Shown in pieces: positions 15,435 through 24,072 of a DNA stretch of 55,820 bases (positions are counted from its first letter, which is position 1; each line of letters begins with the position of its first letter). The position numbers were made by a program, and so were the translations under genes. Under the pieces are notes generated by a model, which saw nothing but the letters and a program-made list of their open reading frames with translations, was not told where the DNA came from and ran no database searches. This DNA is from Bacteroidales bacterium (GTDB lineage: Bacteria; Bacteroidota; Bacteroidia; Bacteroidales; Paludibacteraceae). The DNA lies in contig CAAGHA010000094.1 in assembly GCA_900769555.1 (NCBI GenBank), positions 1 to 55,820 of the forward strand, in the 5' to 3' direction.

Positions 15435-18251
15435 CTAACATTCAACAAGTTTATTTTTAAGAAATTGTCCTGTAATAGATTCTTCACATTTCACCATCTC
15501 TTCAGGCGTCCCGGCAAAAACTAAATATCCGCCTTTATCCCCTCCCTCCGGACCAATATCAATTACATGATCTGCACATTTTACAACATCCAAATCATGC
15601 TCCACAACCACTACAGTATGTCCTTTTTCAATTAATGCATCAAAAGCTTTCAAAAGTGTTTTAACATCATGAAAATGCAATCCGGTTGTAGGCTCATCAA
15701 ATATAAACAACATCGGCTCAAGCTTTTCCATTCCCAACATTGCTGCTAGTTTTACGCGTTGACTTTCCCCTCCTGAGAGTGTATCTGAGGATTGCCCCAA
15801 CTTGACATAACCAAGTCCGACATCTTGAAGAGGCTTTAATTTCTTTATTATTTTCTTTTCTAACAAACCACCTTCTCCTTCTGAGAAAAATTCAATTGCC
15901 TGATTAACAGTCATCTCCAAAATATCAAAGATTGAAGCTCCTCTATAAAGTACTTCTAATACGTCTGATTTAAATCTCTTACCTTGACAGGCATCACATG
16001 TAAGAACTAAATCCGCCATAAATTGCATTTCAACAGTTACCGTACCCTCTCCCTTACACTCTTCACATCGTCCCCCCTCGACATTAAATGAAAAATAGGC
16101 TGCAGAGAATCCCATTTGCTTTGACAATGGAAGTTCTGCATACAATTTCCTAATCTCATCGTATGCCTTAACATAAGTGACAGGATTTGAACGAGACGAC
16201 TTTCCAATCGGATTTTGATCAACAAACTCAACATTTTTCAACCGATTAATACTTCCAGAAATCTTTCCAAAAAGTCCTGGTTTATCTGCCGTTTCACCCA
16301 ACTCTCTTCTCAATGCTGCATAAAAAACATCATGCACCAAAGAGGATTTTCCAGACCCACTGACACCCGTTACGACCGTAAATACATTTAAAGGAAATTT
16401 TACATCTATCGACTTCAAATTGTTATGTCTAACATTCAGAAGTTCAATATAATTACTCCACTTCCGTCGACTCTTTGGAATATCAATCGTCTCTGTTCCA
16501 TTGAGATATTTAATCGTATAACTATCTGTATTTAATTTTTTATCTTTTAGCAACTGATCGGTTAATTTTCCTTGAAATACAACTTGCCCTCCTTTTCGTC
16601 CTGCTTCAGGTCCCATATCTATGATATAATCGGCAGAACGCATAAATGCCTCCTCATGCTCTACAACTAAAACAGTGTTTCCTAACTGCTTAAGTTTTGT
16701 CAAAACATCTATCAACAAGTGGGTATCTCGCGGATGTAATCCAATACTTGGCTCATCCAAAATATAAAGCGAACCAACCAAACTACTTCCCAACGAAGTA
16801 ACCAAATTTATACGCTGACTCTCCCCTCCTGATAATGAATTGGATAAACGATCTAGGGTTAAATAACTTAACCCGACATTCATTAAAAAGTCTATTCTAC
16901 TCCTAATTTCAAGTAACAGACGACCTGCAATCTTTTGCTCTTGTTCCGAGAATGTACAATTATCAAAAAATTCCTTTAATTTAACTATGGGAAGAGTAAC
17001 TAATTCAGAGATTGACATCCCCTCTACTTTCACATAACTTGCCTCTTTTTTCAATCGAGATCCTCCACAATCCGGACAAGTAGTCTTTCCCCTGTATCGA
17101 GCTAACATAACACGATACTGAATTTTATATTGATTTTCTTGAACAAACTTAAAAAAATCATCAATGCCCGCAAAGTAAGAAGTTCCTTTCCACAACATTC
17201 TCTTTTCTTCCTCTGACAAATCCATATAGGGTTTATGAATCGGGAAATTGACCTTTGAGGCATTTTGAATTAAATCAGTTTGCCATTCCGACATTTTCTC
17301 TCCTCTCCAACAAATTACTGCACCATCATAAACAGACCGAGATTTATCCGGAATAACCAAGTCTTCATCAATTCCAACAATCTTACCAAATCCTTCACAC
17401 GTAGGACAAGCTCCTAATGGCGCATTAAAACTAAACATTAACTCGGAAGGTTCTTCGAACAATATTCCATCGGCTTCAAACTTCGTCGAAAACTCTTTTG
17501 ACGATGCAACAGCACCCTCATCATCATACAACCGAACCACACAACATCCATCACCTTCCAAAAATGCAGTTTGCACAGAATCTGCCATACGACTCTGCGT
17601 ATCATTATCCGTACGAACTACAAAACGGTCAACAACCAAATAGAGTAACTCCGTATCTAATAACTTTTTATCAGCCTCTTCATCCAATCTTACAAACATA
17701 TGATTTTGCTCGACACGACTATAACCTTGCGTTCGATAAACTTCTAGCTGTTGACCTAGTGTTCGTCCATGAGGAATTTTAATAAGCGACAATATAACCC
17801 CTTTTGTCCCCTCCTTTTGAGTCATGATAAAATCTACAACATCCGAAACACGATGTTTTTTTACCTCTTGACCGGATATTGGAGAATAGGTTTTACCAAT
17901 ACGAGCAAAAAGCAATTTCAAATATTCATATATTTCGGTTGATGTTCCTACTGTTGAACGAGGGTTACGAGTATTCACTTTTTGCTCTATCGCAATTGCC
18001 GGTGGAATACCTTTGATGTAATCAACATCAGGCTTACCCATACGACCTAAAAACTGTCGGGCATAAGAAGATAAACTCTCAACATAACGACGCTGACCTT
18101 CCGCATACAACGTATCAAATGCTAAGGAAGATTTACCCGAACCGGATAATCCGGTAACCACAATAAATTCATCCCGCGGAATAACAATATCCACGCTTTT
18201 CAAATTATGAACTCGCGCATTTTTTATTTCTATAATTCCCTTTTCTGACAT
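15435..18251 (-). CDS. uvrA: Excinuclease ABC subunit A (first copy)
   Basis: The 938-residue DNA damage sensor of nucleotide excision repair. It dimerises, scans DNA and loads UvrB. There are two ABC ATPase halves: Walker A GLSGSGKSSLAFDT near residue 33 and GVSGSGKSSLVHDV in the second half, with signature sequences LSGGESQRINL and LSGGESQRVKL. Zinc-binding cysteine pairs occur at CPTCEG, CPDCGG and CEECKG...CDACQG. Length is normal. The start ATG at 18251 lies only about 3 bases after the transcription start predicted from the TACCTTTG box. A second uvrA is at 39862. Which copy does most repair is not visible from sequence. Confidence 0.95.
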   Translation of the reverse strand: MSEKGIIEIKNARVHNLKSVDIVIPRDEFIVVTGLSGSGKSSLAFDTLYAEGQRRYVESLSSYARQFLGRMGKPDVDYIKGIPPAIAIEQKVNTRNPRSTVGTSTEIYEYLKLLFARIGKTYSPISGQEVKKHRVSDVVDFIMTQKEGTKGVILSLIKIPHGRTLGQQLEVYRTQGYSRVEQNHMFVRLDEEADKKLLDTELLYLVVDRFVVRTDNDTQSRMADSVQTAFLEGDGCCVVRLYDDEGAVASSKEFSTKFEADGILFEEPSELMFSFNAPLGACPTCEGFGKIVGIDEDLVIPDKSRSVYDGAVICWRGEKMSEWQTDLIQNASKVNFPIHKPYMDLSEEEKRMLWKGTSYFAGIDDFFKFVQENQYKIQYRVMLARYRGKTTCPDCGGSRLKKEASYVKVEGMSISELVTLPIVKLKEFFDNCTFSEQEQKIAGRLLLEIRSRIDFLMNVGLSYLTLDRLSNSLSGGESQRINLVTSLGSSLVGSLYILDEPSIGLHPRDTHLLIDVLTKLKQLGNTVLVVEHEEAFMRSADYIIDMGPEAGRKGGQVVFQGKLTDQLLKDKKLNTDSYTIKYLNGTETIDIPKSRRKWSNYIELLNVRHNNLKSIDVKFPLNVFTVVTGVSGSGKSSLVHDVFYAALRRELGETADKPGLFGKISGSINRLKNVEFVDQNPIGKSSRSNPVTYVKAYDEIRKLYAELPLSKQMGFSAAYFSFNVEGGRCEECKGEGTVTVEMQFMADLVLTCDACQGKRFKSDVLEVLYRGASIFDILEMTVNQAIEFFSEGEGGLLEKKIIKKLKPLQDVGLGYVKLGQSSDTLSGGESQRVKLAAMLGMEKLEPMLFIFDEPTTGLHFHDVKTLLKAFDALIEKGHTVVVVEHDLDVVKCADHVIDIGPEGGDKGGYLVFAGTPEEMVKCEESITGQFLKNKLVEC

Positions 18252-18257
18252 AGTTTA

Positions 18258-18265
18258 CAAAGGTA
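18258..18265 (-). promoter_or_regulatory. Promoter -7 box of the first uvrA
   Basis: TACCTTTG on the minus strand ends 6 bases before the ATG, so the mRNA would be almost leaderless. Confidence 0.6.
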
Positions 18266-18375
18266 ACAAATTTCCTCGAATAGTTGAATCTTACCATTCC
18301 TATTATTTTCTAATAAAAATTTTGCTTCGTCCTACGATTTATTTAATTAAAATCATTACCAAACAATTTTTTTTT

Positions 18376-18383
18376 TATCTTTG
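18376..18383 (+). promoter_or_regulatory. Promoter -7 box of the glycoside hydrolase gene
   Basis: TATCTTTG, an exact consensus match, gives a leader of about 155 bases before the coding start. Confidence 0.6.
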
Positions 18384-18398
18384 TCGCAATTGTTACAA

Positions 18399-18537
18399 TG
18401 ATTAACTTATATAACTTTCTATCATTCAGCGAACTGAAAGTACAATAAATTGTGTTAATCAACCAGATTACAGGTTTATAAGATTTTTAGAGCTTATGTT
18501 AATTATGGGTCTGATCCTATTTATGAGACCTTTTTTT
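18399..18537 (+). promoter_or_regulatory. Structured leader ending in a terminator-like hairpin (possible attenuator)
   Basis: An 8-bp helix TGATTAAC/GTTAATCA (18399-18406 with 18454-18461) encloses a TTCAG-CGAA-CTGAA hairpin (18425-18438) and an ACAAT/ATTGT hairpin. It is followed by an ATAAG/CTTAT hairpin and then GGTCT/AGACC (18508-18530) with seven T. The T run ends 5 bases before the start codon. The order, folded domain then terminator then gene, is that of a riboswitch or attenuator. No known class is recognised. Confidence 0.5.
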
Positions 18538-18542
18538 ATACA

Positions 18543-20507
18543 ATGAACAACATGAAAACTAAACTTTTTACTGCTATTGCGTTAGCATGTGGAATGACGT
18601 CGTATGCGGCCGATTTCAATTTAAAGGTGAATCTATCCGACAGCATTCGCCAAGTTACTCACTGCGCTTCAGGTTCCCTTTATGGGGTTACCGAAGAATA
18701 TCCAGTTGACATACAGGCAATGATTACACCATTGAAGTGCAGAATGTTTTGCCAACCTGGAGCGGGAGGCTACGGAAATCAGCATCCATACGGGGATGCT
18801 ATCAAAGTGGCAGAACGACTAAAGAACACTGATTCCCAAGTACAAATCACCCTTCCGGACATTCTTCCTAACTGGCCCTACAAATGGCCGGGACTTAATT
18901 CTTGGCTACAACAAGTGGAGGAATGCGTTAACAGAAAGAAGGCTTCAGGTCTTACTAATTTCCATAGTTATGTAATATGGAATGAACCTTATGGGACATG
19001 GAATGACTCAAACGGAGATTTTCATTCTACAGTATGGAAACCAACTTACGATTTACTTCGCAAGCTAGACCCTGAAATGCCGATTGTTGGTCCTGCTATT
19101 GCTTACTATTCTCAAGAGAGAATGGAGAAATTTATAAAATTTTGCATCGAAAACAATTGTTTGCCCGACATAATTTGTTGGCATCAATGGGGAAGTAGCG
19201 GAATTCCTTCTGCTGTTGAAAATATAAGAATGCTCGAAAAAAAATACGGATTACCGGATTTACCTATCTGCATAAATGAGTATTGTGCAGGTTCCAATGC
19301 CGAATTGCAAAAGTATGAAGGTTGCCCAGGTTACTCCGTTCCATTCATTGCAAAATTTGAGCGTTACAAAATCGAGAGTGCTTCAATCTCTTGGTGGTTT
19401 ACTCAGTACCCAGGTCGATTAGGCAGTTTGCTTACTCCAAGCAACGAGAAAGGTGGTGGATGGCATCTATACAAATGGTATGGCGATATGGAAGGTTACA
19501 TGGCATCCGTTACACCTCCTAACGATAGAAGTGAAGGCTTGGATGGTTTTGCAGCTGTGAATAAAAAGATGAGAGAAGCCAGTATCATATTAGGAGGAAA
19601 TAATACGGGTTCTGTCGATGTGATTATAGAGGGTCTTCCTGATTGGATGGGAGGCGAAGTTGAAGTAATGACTGAAGTGGTGACTTGGGAAAATAAAGAC
19701 AAAGCGGTAGCCGGTCCTCAAACGTTGGCAACAGAAACCTATACTGTCAACAACGGACAAATTATAGTACCTGTCAATGTTTCTAGTCATCTTTATGCTT
19801 ACAGACTTTATATCACACCGAATGAAGTTATTCCAAGATCTCCATTCTTAGACGAAGCGCTTTCAATTCCTGGTACAATCGAAGCTGAACATTTCGATAA
19901 TGGTAGCGAAGGAATGGCTTACCATGACAAAGACAGACAAAACCGCGGAGAGGGGTACCGTTTGGAAACCGGTGTCGATGTATATGCATTAAAAGATAAA
20001 ACAGAAGAATATGCGGTTGGTTATGCACAGAGCGAAGAGTGGCTGGACTACTCAGTAAATATCAAAAAAGAAGGGTTCTATAATATTACTGCCATACTAT
20101 CTTCCGGCGGGGAACAATCCGGCATTCAACTTCTTCTTGACGGAAAAAATATTACCGATACGCTTCGAACAGCTCCCAATAATGAAGATTGGGAAAGCTA
20201 TCTTGAAGCAGAAACATCTACGTTGACAAAATTGCCGCAAGGAGAACATACGTTGCGTATGAACATTGTTGGAGATTGGATTAATATTGATAAACTGGTA
20301 TTTACAGAGTCTGATCCTACATCAATTAAACTTATCGTTGCTGATAAAGATGAATGGTTTGAGATTTATGATTCTTTGGGTAGAAAATCAGGAAAAATCT
20401 TCACTAATCAGATTAACTTATCCTCAAAAATTAAAGAGATGGGAATCGGTAGTGGCGTTTACATTCTCAAATCACCAAGTAAAGTTTTAAAAGTTATTGT
20501 CGATTAG
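18543..20507 (+). CDS. Secreted glycoside hydrolase (clan GH-A type) with CBM6 and T9SS tail
   Basis: This protein of 654 residues has a signal peptide (1-22). The catalytic barrel (about 35-430) has the WNEP motif with Glu148 as probable acid/base and INEY with Glu246 as probable nucleophile. The spacing of about 98 residues and the two motifs fit clan GH-A, and the LPNWPYKWPGLNSWL block resembles GH39-like enzymes. A CBM6-type module follows (about 440-600: IEAEHFDNGSEGMAYHD, WLDYSVNIKKEGFYNI, NIDKLVF). The end, FEIYDSLGRKSGK...GVYILKSPSKVLKVIVD, is a T9SS type-A sorting domain. The enzyme is therefore likely exported to the surface. The substrate is unknown. No SusC/SusD accompanies it. 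An in-frame ATG three codons in is an alternative start. Confidence 0.75.
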   Translation: MNNMKTKLFTAIALACGMTSYAADFNLKVNLSDSIRQVTHCASGSLYGVTEEYPVDIQAMITPLKCRMFCQPGAGGYGNQHPYGDAIKVAERLKNTDSQVQITLPDILPNWPYKWPGLNSWLQQVEECVNRKKASGLTNFHSYVIWNEPYGTWNDSNGDFHSTVWKPTYDLLRKLDPEMPIVGPAIAYYSQERMEKFIKFCIENNCLPDIICWHQWGSSGIPSAVENIRMLEKKYGLPDLPICINEYCAGSNAELQKYEGCPGYSVPFIAKFERYKIESASISWWFTQYPGRLGSLLTPSNEKGGGWHLYKWYGDMEGYMASVTPPNDRSEGLDGFAAVNKKMREASIILGGNNTGSVDVIIEGLPDWMGGEVEVMTEVVTWENKDKAVAGPQTLATETYTVNNGQIIVPVNVSSHLYAYRLYITPNEVIPRSPFLDEALSIPGTIEAEHFDNGSEGMAYHDKDRQNRGEGYRLETGVDVYALKDKTEEYAVGYAQSEEWLDYSVNIKKEGFYNITAILSSGGEQSGIQLLLDGKNITDTLRTAPNNEDWESYLEAETSTLTKLPQGEHTLRMNIVGDWINIDKLVFTESDPTSIKLIVADKDEWFEIYDSLGRKSGKIFTNQINLSSKIKEMGIGSGVYILKSPSKVLKVIVD

Positions 20508-20537
20508 AAAAATCAACAGACTTAGTACAATAAAATA

Positions 20538-20577
20538 GAGATGGAATTCAAAAAAAAGGAGTCCATCTCCATTTTTA
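20538..20577 (+). terminator. Terminator of the glycoside hydrolase gene
   Basis: An 8-bp stem GAGATGGA/TCCATCTC (20538-20545 with 20562-20569) is followed by CATTTTTATT. Confidence 0.8.
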
Positions 20578-20578
20578 T

Positions 20579-20690
20579 TAAGGCTATTTCTAAAAAATTG
20601 ATCGCTGTAATTTTGATAAATAATTAATTAGCATTCAAAAACGTAGTCACATAAATTATCAAATAAAATCAAAATTTTAAGAAGTTGCTT
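20579..20690. repeat. Degenerate copies of the short dispersed repeat, inverted pair
   Basis: AAGGCTATTTCTA at 20579-20591 and ATTTTGATAA at 20610-20619 align with the consensus GGCAACTTCTATAAAT...ATTTTGA. A second, inverted partial copy ends in AAGAAGTTGCTT at 20679-20690. They lie between the glycoside hydrolase terminator and the methyltransferase stop. Confidence 0.4.
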
Positions 20691-20704
20691 AATTACCACT
20701 AAAA

Positions 20705-21772
20705 TTAACGTGCAACAATCAGCACTTCATTTGATTGTTTGTTACTCAACACATATTTAATGCAACTACTCTGATAGATTCTGACATTTTTCCCTAAACA
20801 TTCCAATATTCCAACCAGTTCGTCAATGGTTGGAATACCGTTTGAACGATAAGAGATAGCCATGATCGAATTTCTAAATTGGGAGAAAAGTTGTTCAAAC
20901 GCCTGATGAATAGAGTTCGATTCATTCCAAACATTCTGCTGGCGGAACAACCTTAAATGTTTACTCTTATAATCTATACGAGTACCCCAATTGTCGTAAT
21001 CAACAAGTCCATTTAAGAAATGATAAAAGTCTGCATAATCTACTCCTACACCATTATCATTCAAATACGGAGTATCGATGTACACAAAATCATAAATTGG
21101 TTCTACGTCAAAGATGTTCCGATTGATAGAACGGCATGTTTCACCATTGTCAAAAACAGCATTATTAGCCTCCTCAATAAATTTGCGAAAATGGATTTCA
21201 AACGGAGTGTCCCACGTCTTCTTGTTTCCAAAACTTCGCTTCACGTCTTGCATCCTTACATAAAGGTTTTTCCTATGAAAAAGATTATAGGGGCGTTTGA
21301 TAATACATGATTGGAACAATGCAAAATAGGCAATAGCTTGCTTATAAGAATTATCCATATTACGAATGTTAGCCGAAATCACATCCAACCAACGATTTTC
21401 TTCATCCGTAAAATATATATCCTTGAATGTTCGTTCGATAAAATCAGAGTATTCTACATCTTCATGTTTGCTTAATAATGCACCAACTTCAAAATCATCC
21501 AAGAAAGTATTTTTATTTTCAATCAAAGCTTTTCCTATAATGTGATTGAAAGGAAGAACGTCATTGTATGTTACCTGCTTTCCTTCCTTCTTCAAACGGA
21601 AAGACACACTTCCAGTACCGCCGAACGCATCCAATGCTGAATGAAATGGAATATCTTTTACACAATCCCATATCCAATCTGCAAATTTCTGTTTACTGCC
21701 TTGATAACGGGTCGAAGGAAATTTGGCAACCTTGGGTATATATTCTGCAAAAAGAGAAAATTGTGTTGTCAT
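20705..21772 (-). CDS. Type II DNA adenine methyltransferase (D12 class)
   Basis: A 355-residue N6-adenine DNA methyltransferase, partner of the EcoRV-like endonuclease upstream. It shows FPSTRYQGSKQKFADWI, the AdoMet-binding motif I DAFGGTGSVSFRL and a catalytic motif IV that reads DFVYIDTPY, so the usual DPPY is DTPY. Its likely task is protecting the host at the endonuclease recognition site, predicted GATATC by association. The start overlaps the endonuclease stop by one base (TAATG), so the two are translated together with the endonuclease first. Specificity is inferred from the partner, not from this sequence. Confidence 0.88.
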   Translation of the reverse strand: MTTQFSLFAEYIPKVAKFPSTRYQGSKQKFADWIWDCVKDIPFHSALDAFGGTGSVSFRLKKEGKQVTYNDVLPFNHIIGKALIENKNTFLDDFEVGALLSKHEDVEYSDFIERTFKDIYFTDEENRWLDVISANIRNMDNSYKQAIAYFALFQSCIIKRPYNLFHRKNLYVRMQDVKRSFGNKKTWDTPFEIHFRKFIEEANNAVFDNGETCRSINRNIFDVEPIYDFVYIDTPYLNDNGVGVDYADFYHFLNGLVDYDNWGTRIDYKSKHLRLFRQQNVWNESNSIHQAFEQLFSQFRNSIMAISYRSNGIPTIDELVGILECLGKNVRIYQSSCIKYVLSNKQSNEVLIVAR

Positions 21773-22548
21773 TATTTCATATGCTTGAATTGTTTATATT
21801 CTGCCAAGTTACTATAATATGGTTTTGGCAATTCTGCCTTCTTTGCCATATCCGAAGTCAAATAATACATCCAATAGTCATTGAATACATCTTCTCCAAA
21901 TTCGGCAAAAGTTCCATTGCCGTTTATCAAATCCTCGATATTACTAACAGAACCAATATTTTTTGTATTTCCACTTCCAGGACGGTCAATAGCTATCTTC
22001 CATTTCTCTTGTACGAAGAATTGAAAGTTTCTAATAACAGAAATAATATCACCCAAATTTTCTATTGTATAGAATTTTCGTTCGTCAATATCAGGCACGG
22101 TATCGTAGATTACACCCAAAACAATATGAGCCTTATAATCATCGTATGGATGAGTGATATTCTTTAAACTTTTTCTTTCTCGAAAATATCCGGTAAAAGC
22201 CCCCAATGTCATACCATTGATATGAGTTGCATCTTTGCGGTAACTACTTTTCAGATCTACAGCAAATAGATTTCCCTCTTTATCTTTAAATGTAATATCC
22301 GGATAATAATTCTGAGCCTTTGTCAGTTCTATCTCCAATTCATTTTTAGTCGCAAACTCTAAAATTTTCGGGAATATATATAGTTCTATTATTTTAGAAA
22401 TGACTTTAGTATCCGTAGATATGGTATAGATATTCTTATACACATCTATAAACCCTTTCACGACCCAACTACCATCTTCTGTACTGATAAACTTGTCGAA
22501 GTCATTAACTGCACCTCTTAATAATTTGACGAATGTATCTTTATCCAT
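21772..22548 (-). CDS. EcoRV-type type II restriction endonuclease
   Basis: This protein of 258 residues is read from the ATG at 22548. The frame extends nine codons to a TTG, which is less likely. It aligns with EcoRV along its length: DTKVISKIIELY (Glu55 equivalent to EcoRV Glu45), QNYYPDITF and AVDLKSSYR. These give the PD-(D/E)xK triad Asp84, Asp98, Lys100, equivalent to EcoRV Asp74, Asp90 and Lys92. A further block, KIAIDRPGSGNTKNIGS, matches EcoRV VIAGDLAGSGNTTNIGS. It should cut DNA at GATATC, with blunt ends, if specificity is conserved. It is intact. Its methyltransferase is fused translationally downstream. Several GATATC sites occur in the window, so the host must modify them. Confidence 0.9.
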   Translation of the reverse strand: MDKDTFVKLLRGAVNDFDKFISTEDGSWVVKGFIDVYKNIYTISTDTKVISKIIELYIFPKILEFATKNELEIELTKAQNYYPDITFKDKEGNLFAVDLKSSYRKDATHINGMTLGAFTGYFRERKSLKNITHPYDDYKAHIVLGVIYDTVPDIDERKFYTIENLGDIISVIRNFQFFVQEKWKIAIDRPGSGNTKNIGSVSNIEDLINGNGTFAEFGEDVFNDYWMYYLTSDMAKKAELPKPYYSNLAEYKQFKHMK

Positions 22549-22668
22549 ATATATACGACCAATTAGTTCTCGCAAAATTACTGAAATTCTTTCTAAAATA
22601 AAGAGTAACCAATAATTAAAATAAATAACTTTTACGTAAAATCAACTAATACACATAATATCACAGAA

Positions 22669-22705
22669 GGCAACTTCTATAAATCTGGTCGAAATAATTT
22701 TGAGA
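22669..22705 (+). repeat. Short dispersed repeat copy
   Basis: It contains AAGGCAACTTCTATAAAT, identical over 18 bases with the reverse complement of part of 52718-52754, followed by GGTCGA in both. It lies 120 bases upstream of the endonuclease start. Confidence 0.65.
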
Positions 22706-22858
22706 AGAAGAAAAACTATAAATACAATTTATATAAGTTAACTCAAAAGATTTAAACAAACATAGAGTTTGCGTAAGTTAAGATTTCTATAAATTCATCG
22801 TTTATAATTAAGAAAGTATAAATCAAGGTAGCAAACCTTTCTGTACTTTTTGATTTAT

Positions 22859-22972
22859 TTCGGCAACTTGCAGTTTATCTGTCGGTCTCAGTACCCGAAA
22901 TATTCCTTTATTCGACCGGAAATTTACTCGAAATAAATTCAAAAATTCCATGAAATAAATTTATATAACCCA
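22859..22972 (+). repeat. Dispersed intergenic repeat, long form 2 (copy C)
   Basis: It aligns along about 114 bases with the reverse complement of 50720-50832. A perfect 27-base match joins 22924-22950 to 50741-50767. It starts TTCGGCAACTTG and ends in AATTTATA. The gap 22549-23056 otherwise contains no gene. Confidence 0.8.
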
Positions 22973-23056
22973 CCTTATTTTTTTTGATTTCATAAGCCAA
23001 GAAAAAGGATTCATATAACTTATACAGCAAATCACCTATAATTGTCATTTTTTTTT

Positions 23057-23064
23057 TATCTTTG
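23057..23064 (+). promoter_or_regulatory. Promoter -7 box of phoH
   Basis: TATCTTTG ends 19 bases before the ATG at 23084. A TTG at 23042 that would extend the frame is upstream of the transcription start. Confidence 0.65.
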
Positions 23065-23083
23065 CAGAAGAAGAAAGAAAATA

Positions 23084-24055
23084 ATGACAGAGAAAATTTT
23101 TCTTATTGAAAATGCAGATCCGGTGATATTTTACGGATTGAATAATTCTAACATAGCCACGCTAAAAAATCTTTTCCCAAAGATAAAAATTATAGCGCGA
23201 GGAGATGTTATAAAATGTATTGGCGAAGAGAAGGAAATAGACCAATTCGGTTCGATATTCAAAGAAATTGAAGCACATTGCGCCCGATTTAATTTATTAG
23301 ATGAGGCAACACTAATCGATTATGTAAAAGGGAAACGTGACGTCAGTCATAAAGCAGAAAGTAACCTAATCATCTATGGCATCAATGGAAAACCTATTAC
23401 GGCACGCACTCCCAATCAAAAAAAATTGGTAAAAGAATTTGATAAAAACGATTTACTTTTTGCCATTGGTCCTGCCGGTAGCGGGAAGACTTATACCGCC
23501 ATTGCATTAGCTGTTAAATCTCTAAAAAACAAAACAGTCCGAAAAATCATATTGAGCAGACCCGCTGTTGAAGCCGGAGAAAAATTAGGTTTCCTACCCG
23601 GGGATATGAAAGAAAAAATCGATCCCTATTTACAACCTTTGTATGATGCATTGCAAGATATGATTCCAGGTGCAAAACTGAAAGATTACATGGAGAATGG
23701 AACGATTCAGATTGCACCATTGGCATTTATGAGAGGAAGGACGTTGAATGACGCCTTTATCATCCTTGACGAAGCTCAAAATACTACAACCCACCAAATC
23801 AAAATGTTTTTAACTCGAATGGGTATGAATAGTAAAATTGTAGTCACCGGAGATATTTCACAAATAGACCTTCCTGCTCATCAAAAATCCGGACTAATTG
23901 ATGCACTTCAAATTCTACGAGATGTGAAAGGGATTTCTAAGATAGAGTTTGATGTTAAAGATATAGTTCGACACCAATTAGTACAACGTATCGTCGAAGC
24001 ATACGATAAAGCAGATTTAAAAGAGAAAGAGACTAAAGAGAAAAAGGAAAAATAA
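23084..24055 (+). CDS. phoH: PhoH family ATPase
   Basis: A 323-residue cytoplasmic P-loop ATPase with Walker A GPAGSGKTYTAIAL, a downstream RPAVEAGEKLGFLPGD block and Walker B FIILDEAQNTT, the full PhoH set. The N-terminal 110 residues form the small KH-like domain typical of the long PhoH form. The role is in RNA metabolism or ribosome maturation by analogy with YbeZ; exact function in Bacteroidota is not established. Start is the ATG at 23084 because the upstream TTG precedes the promoter box. purC follows 17 bases later, a pairing common in this phylum. A second PhoH family protein with a PIN domain is at 52771. Confidence 0.92.
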   Translation: MTEKIFLIENADPVIFYGLNNSNIATLKNLFPKIKIIARGDVIKCIGEEKEIDQFGSIFKEIEAHCARFNLLDEATLIDYVKGKRDVSHKAESNLIIYGINGKPITARTPNQKKLVKEFDKNDLLFAIGPAGSGKTYTAIALAVKSLKNKTVRKIILSRPAVEAGEKLGFLPGDMKEKIDPYLQPLYDALQDMIPGAKLKDYMENGTIQIAPLAFMRGRTLNDAFIILDEAQNTTTHQIKMFLTRMGMNSKIVVTGDISQIDLPAHQKSGLIDALQILRDVKGISKIEFDVKDIVRHQLVQRIVEAYDKADLKEKETKEKKEK

Positions 24056-24072
24056 TATAAAATCGAATAGAA

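Noticed and set aside
9341..18251. A polysaccharide utilisation locus around the hybrid regulator
   Set aside because: No SusC/SusD or cluster of carbohydrate enzymes next to it; the glycoside hydrolase is 5 kb away with unrelated genes between.
18399..18537. A named riboswitch class in the glycoside hydrolase leader
   Set aside because: I cannot match the helices to any class I know, so only an unassigned attenuator is claimed.
20705..22972. Prophage or transposon carrying the restriction-modification genes
   Set aside because: No integrase, transposase or clear target duplication visible.
22549..23056. Possible gene in the gap before phoH
   Set aside because: No frame with start, length or coding bias on either strand; contents are the two repeat units and the phoH promoter.
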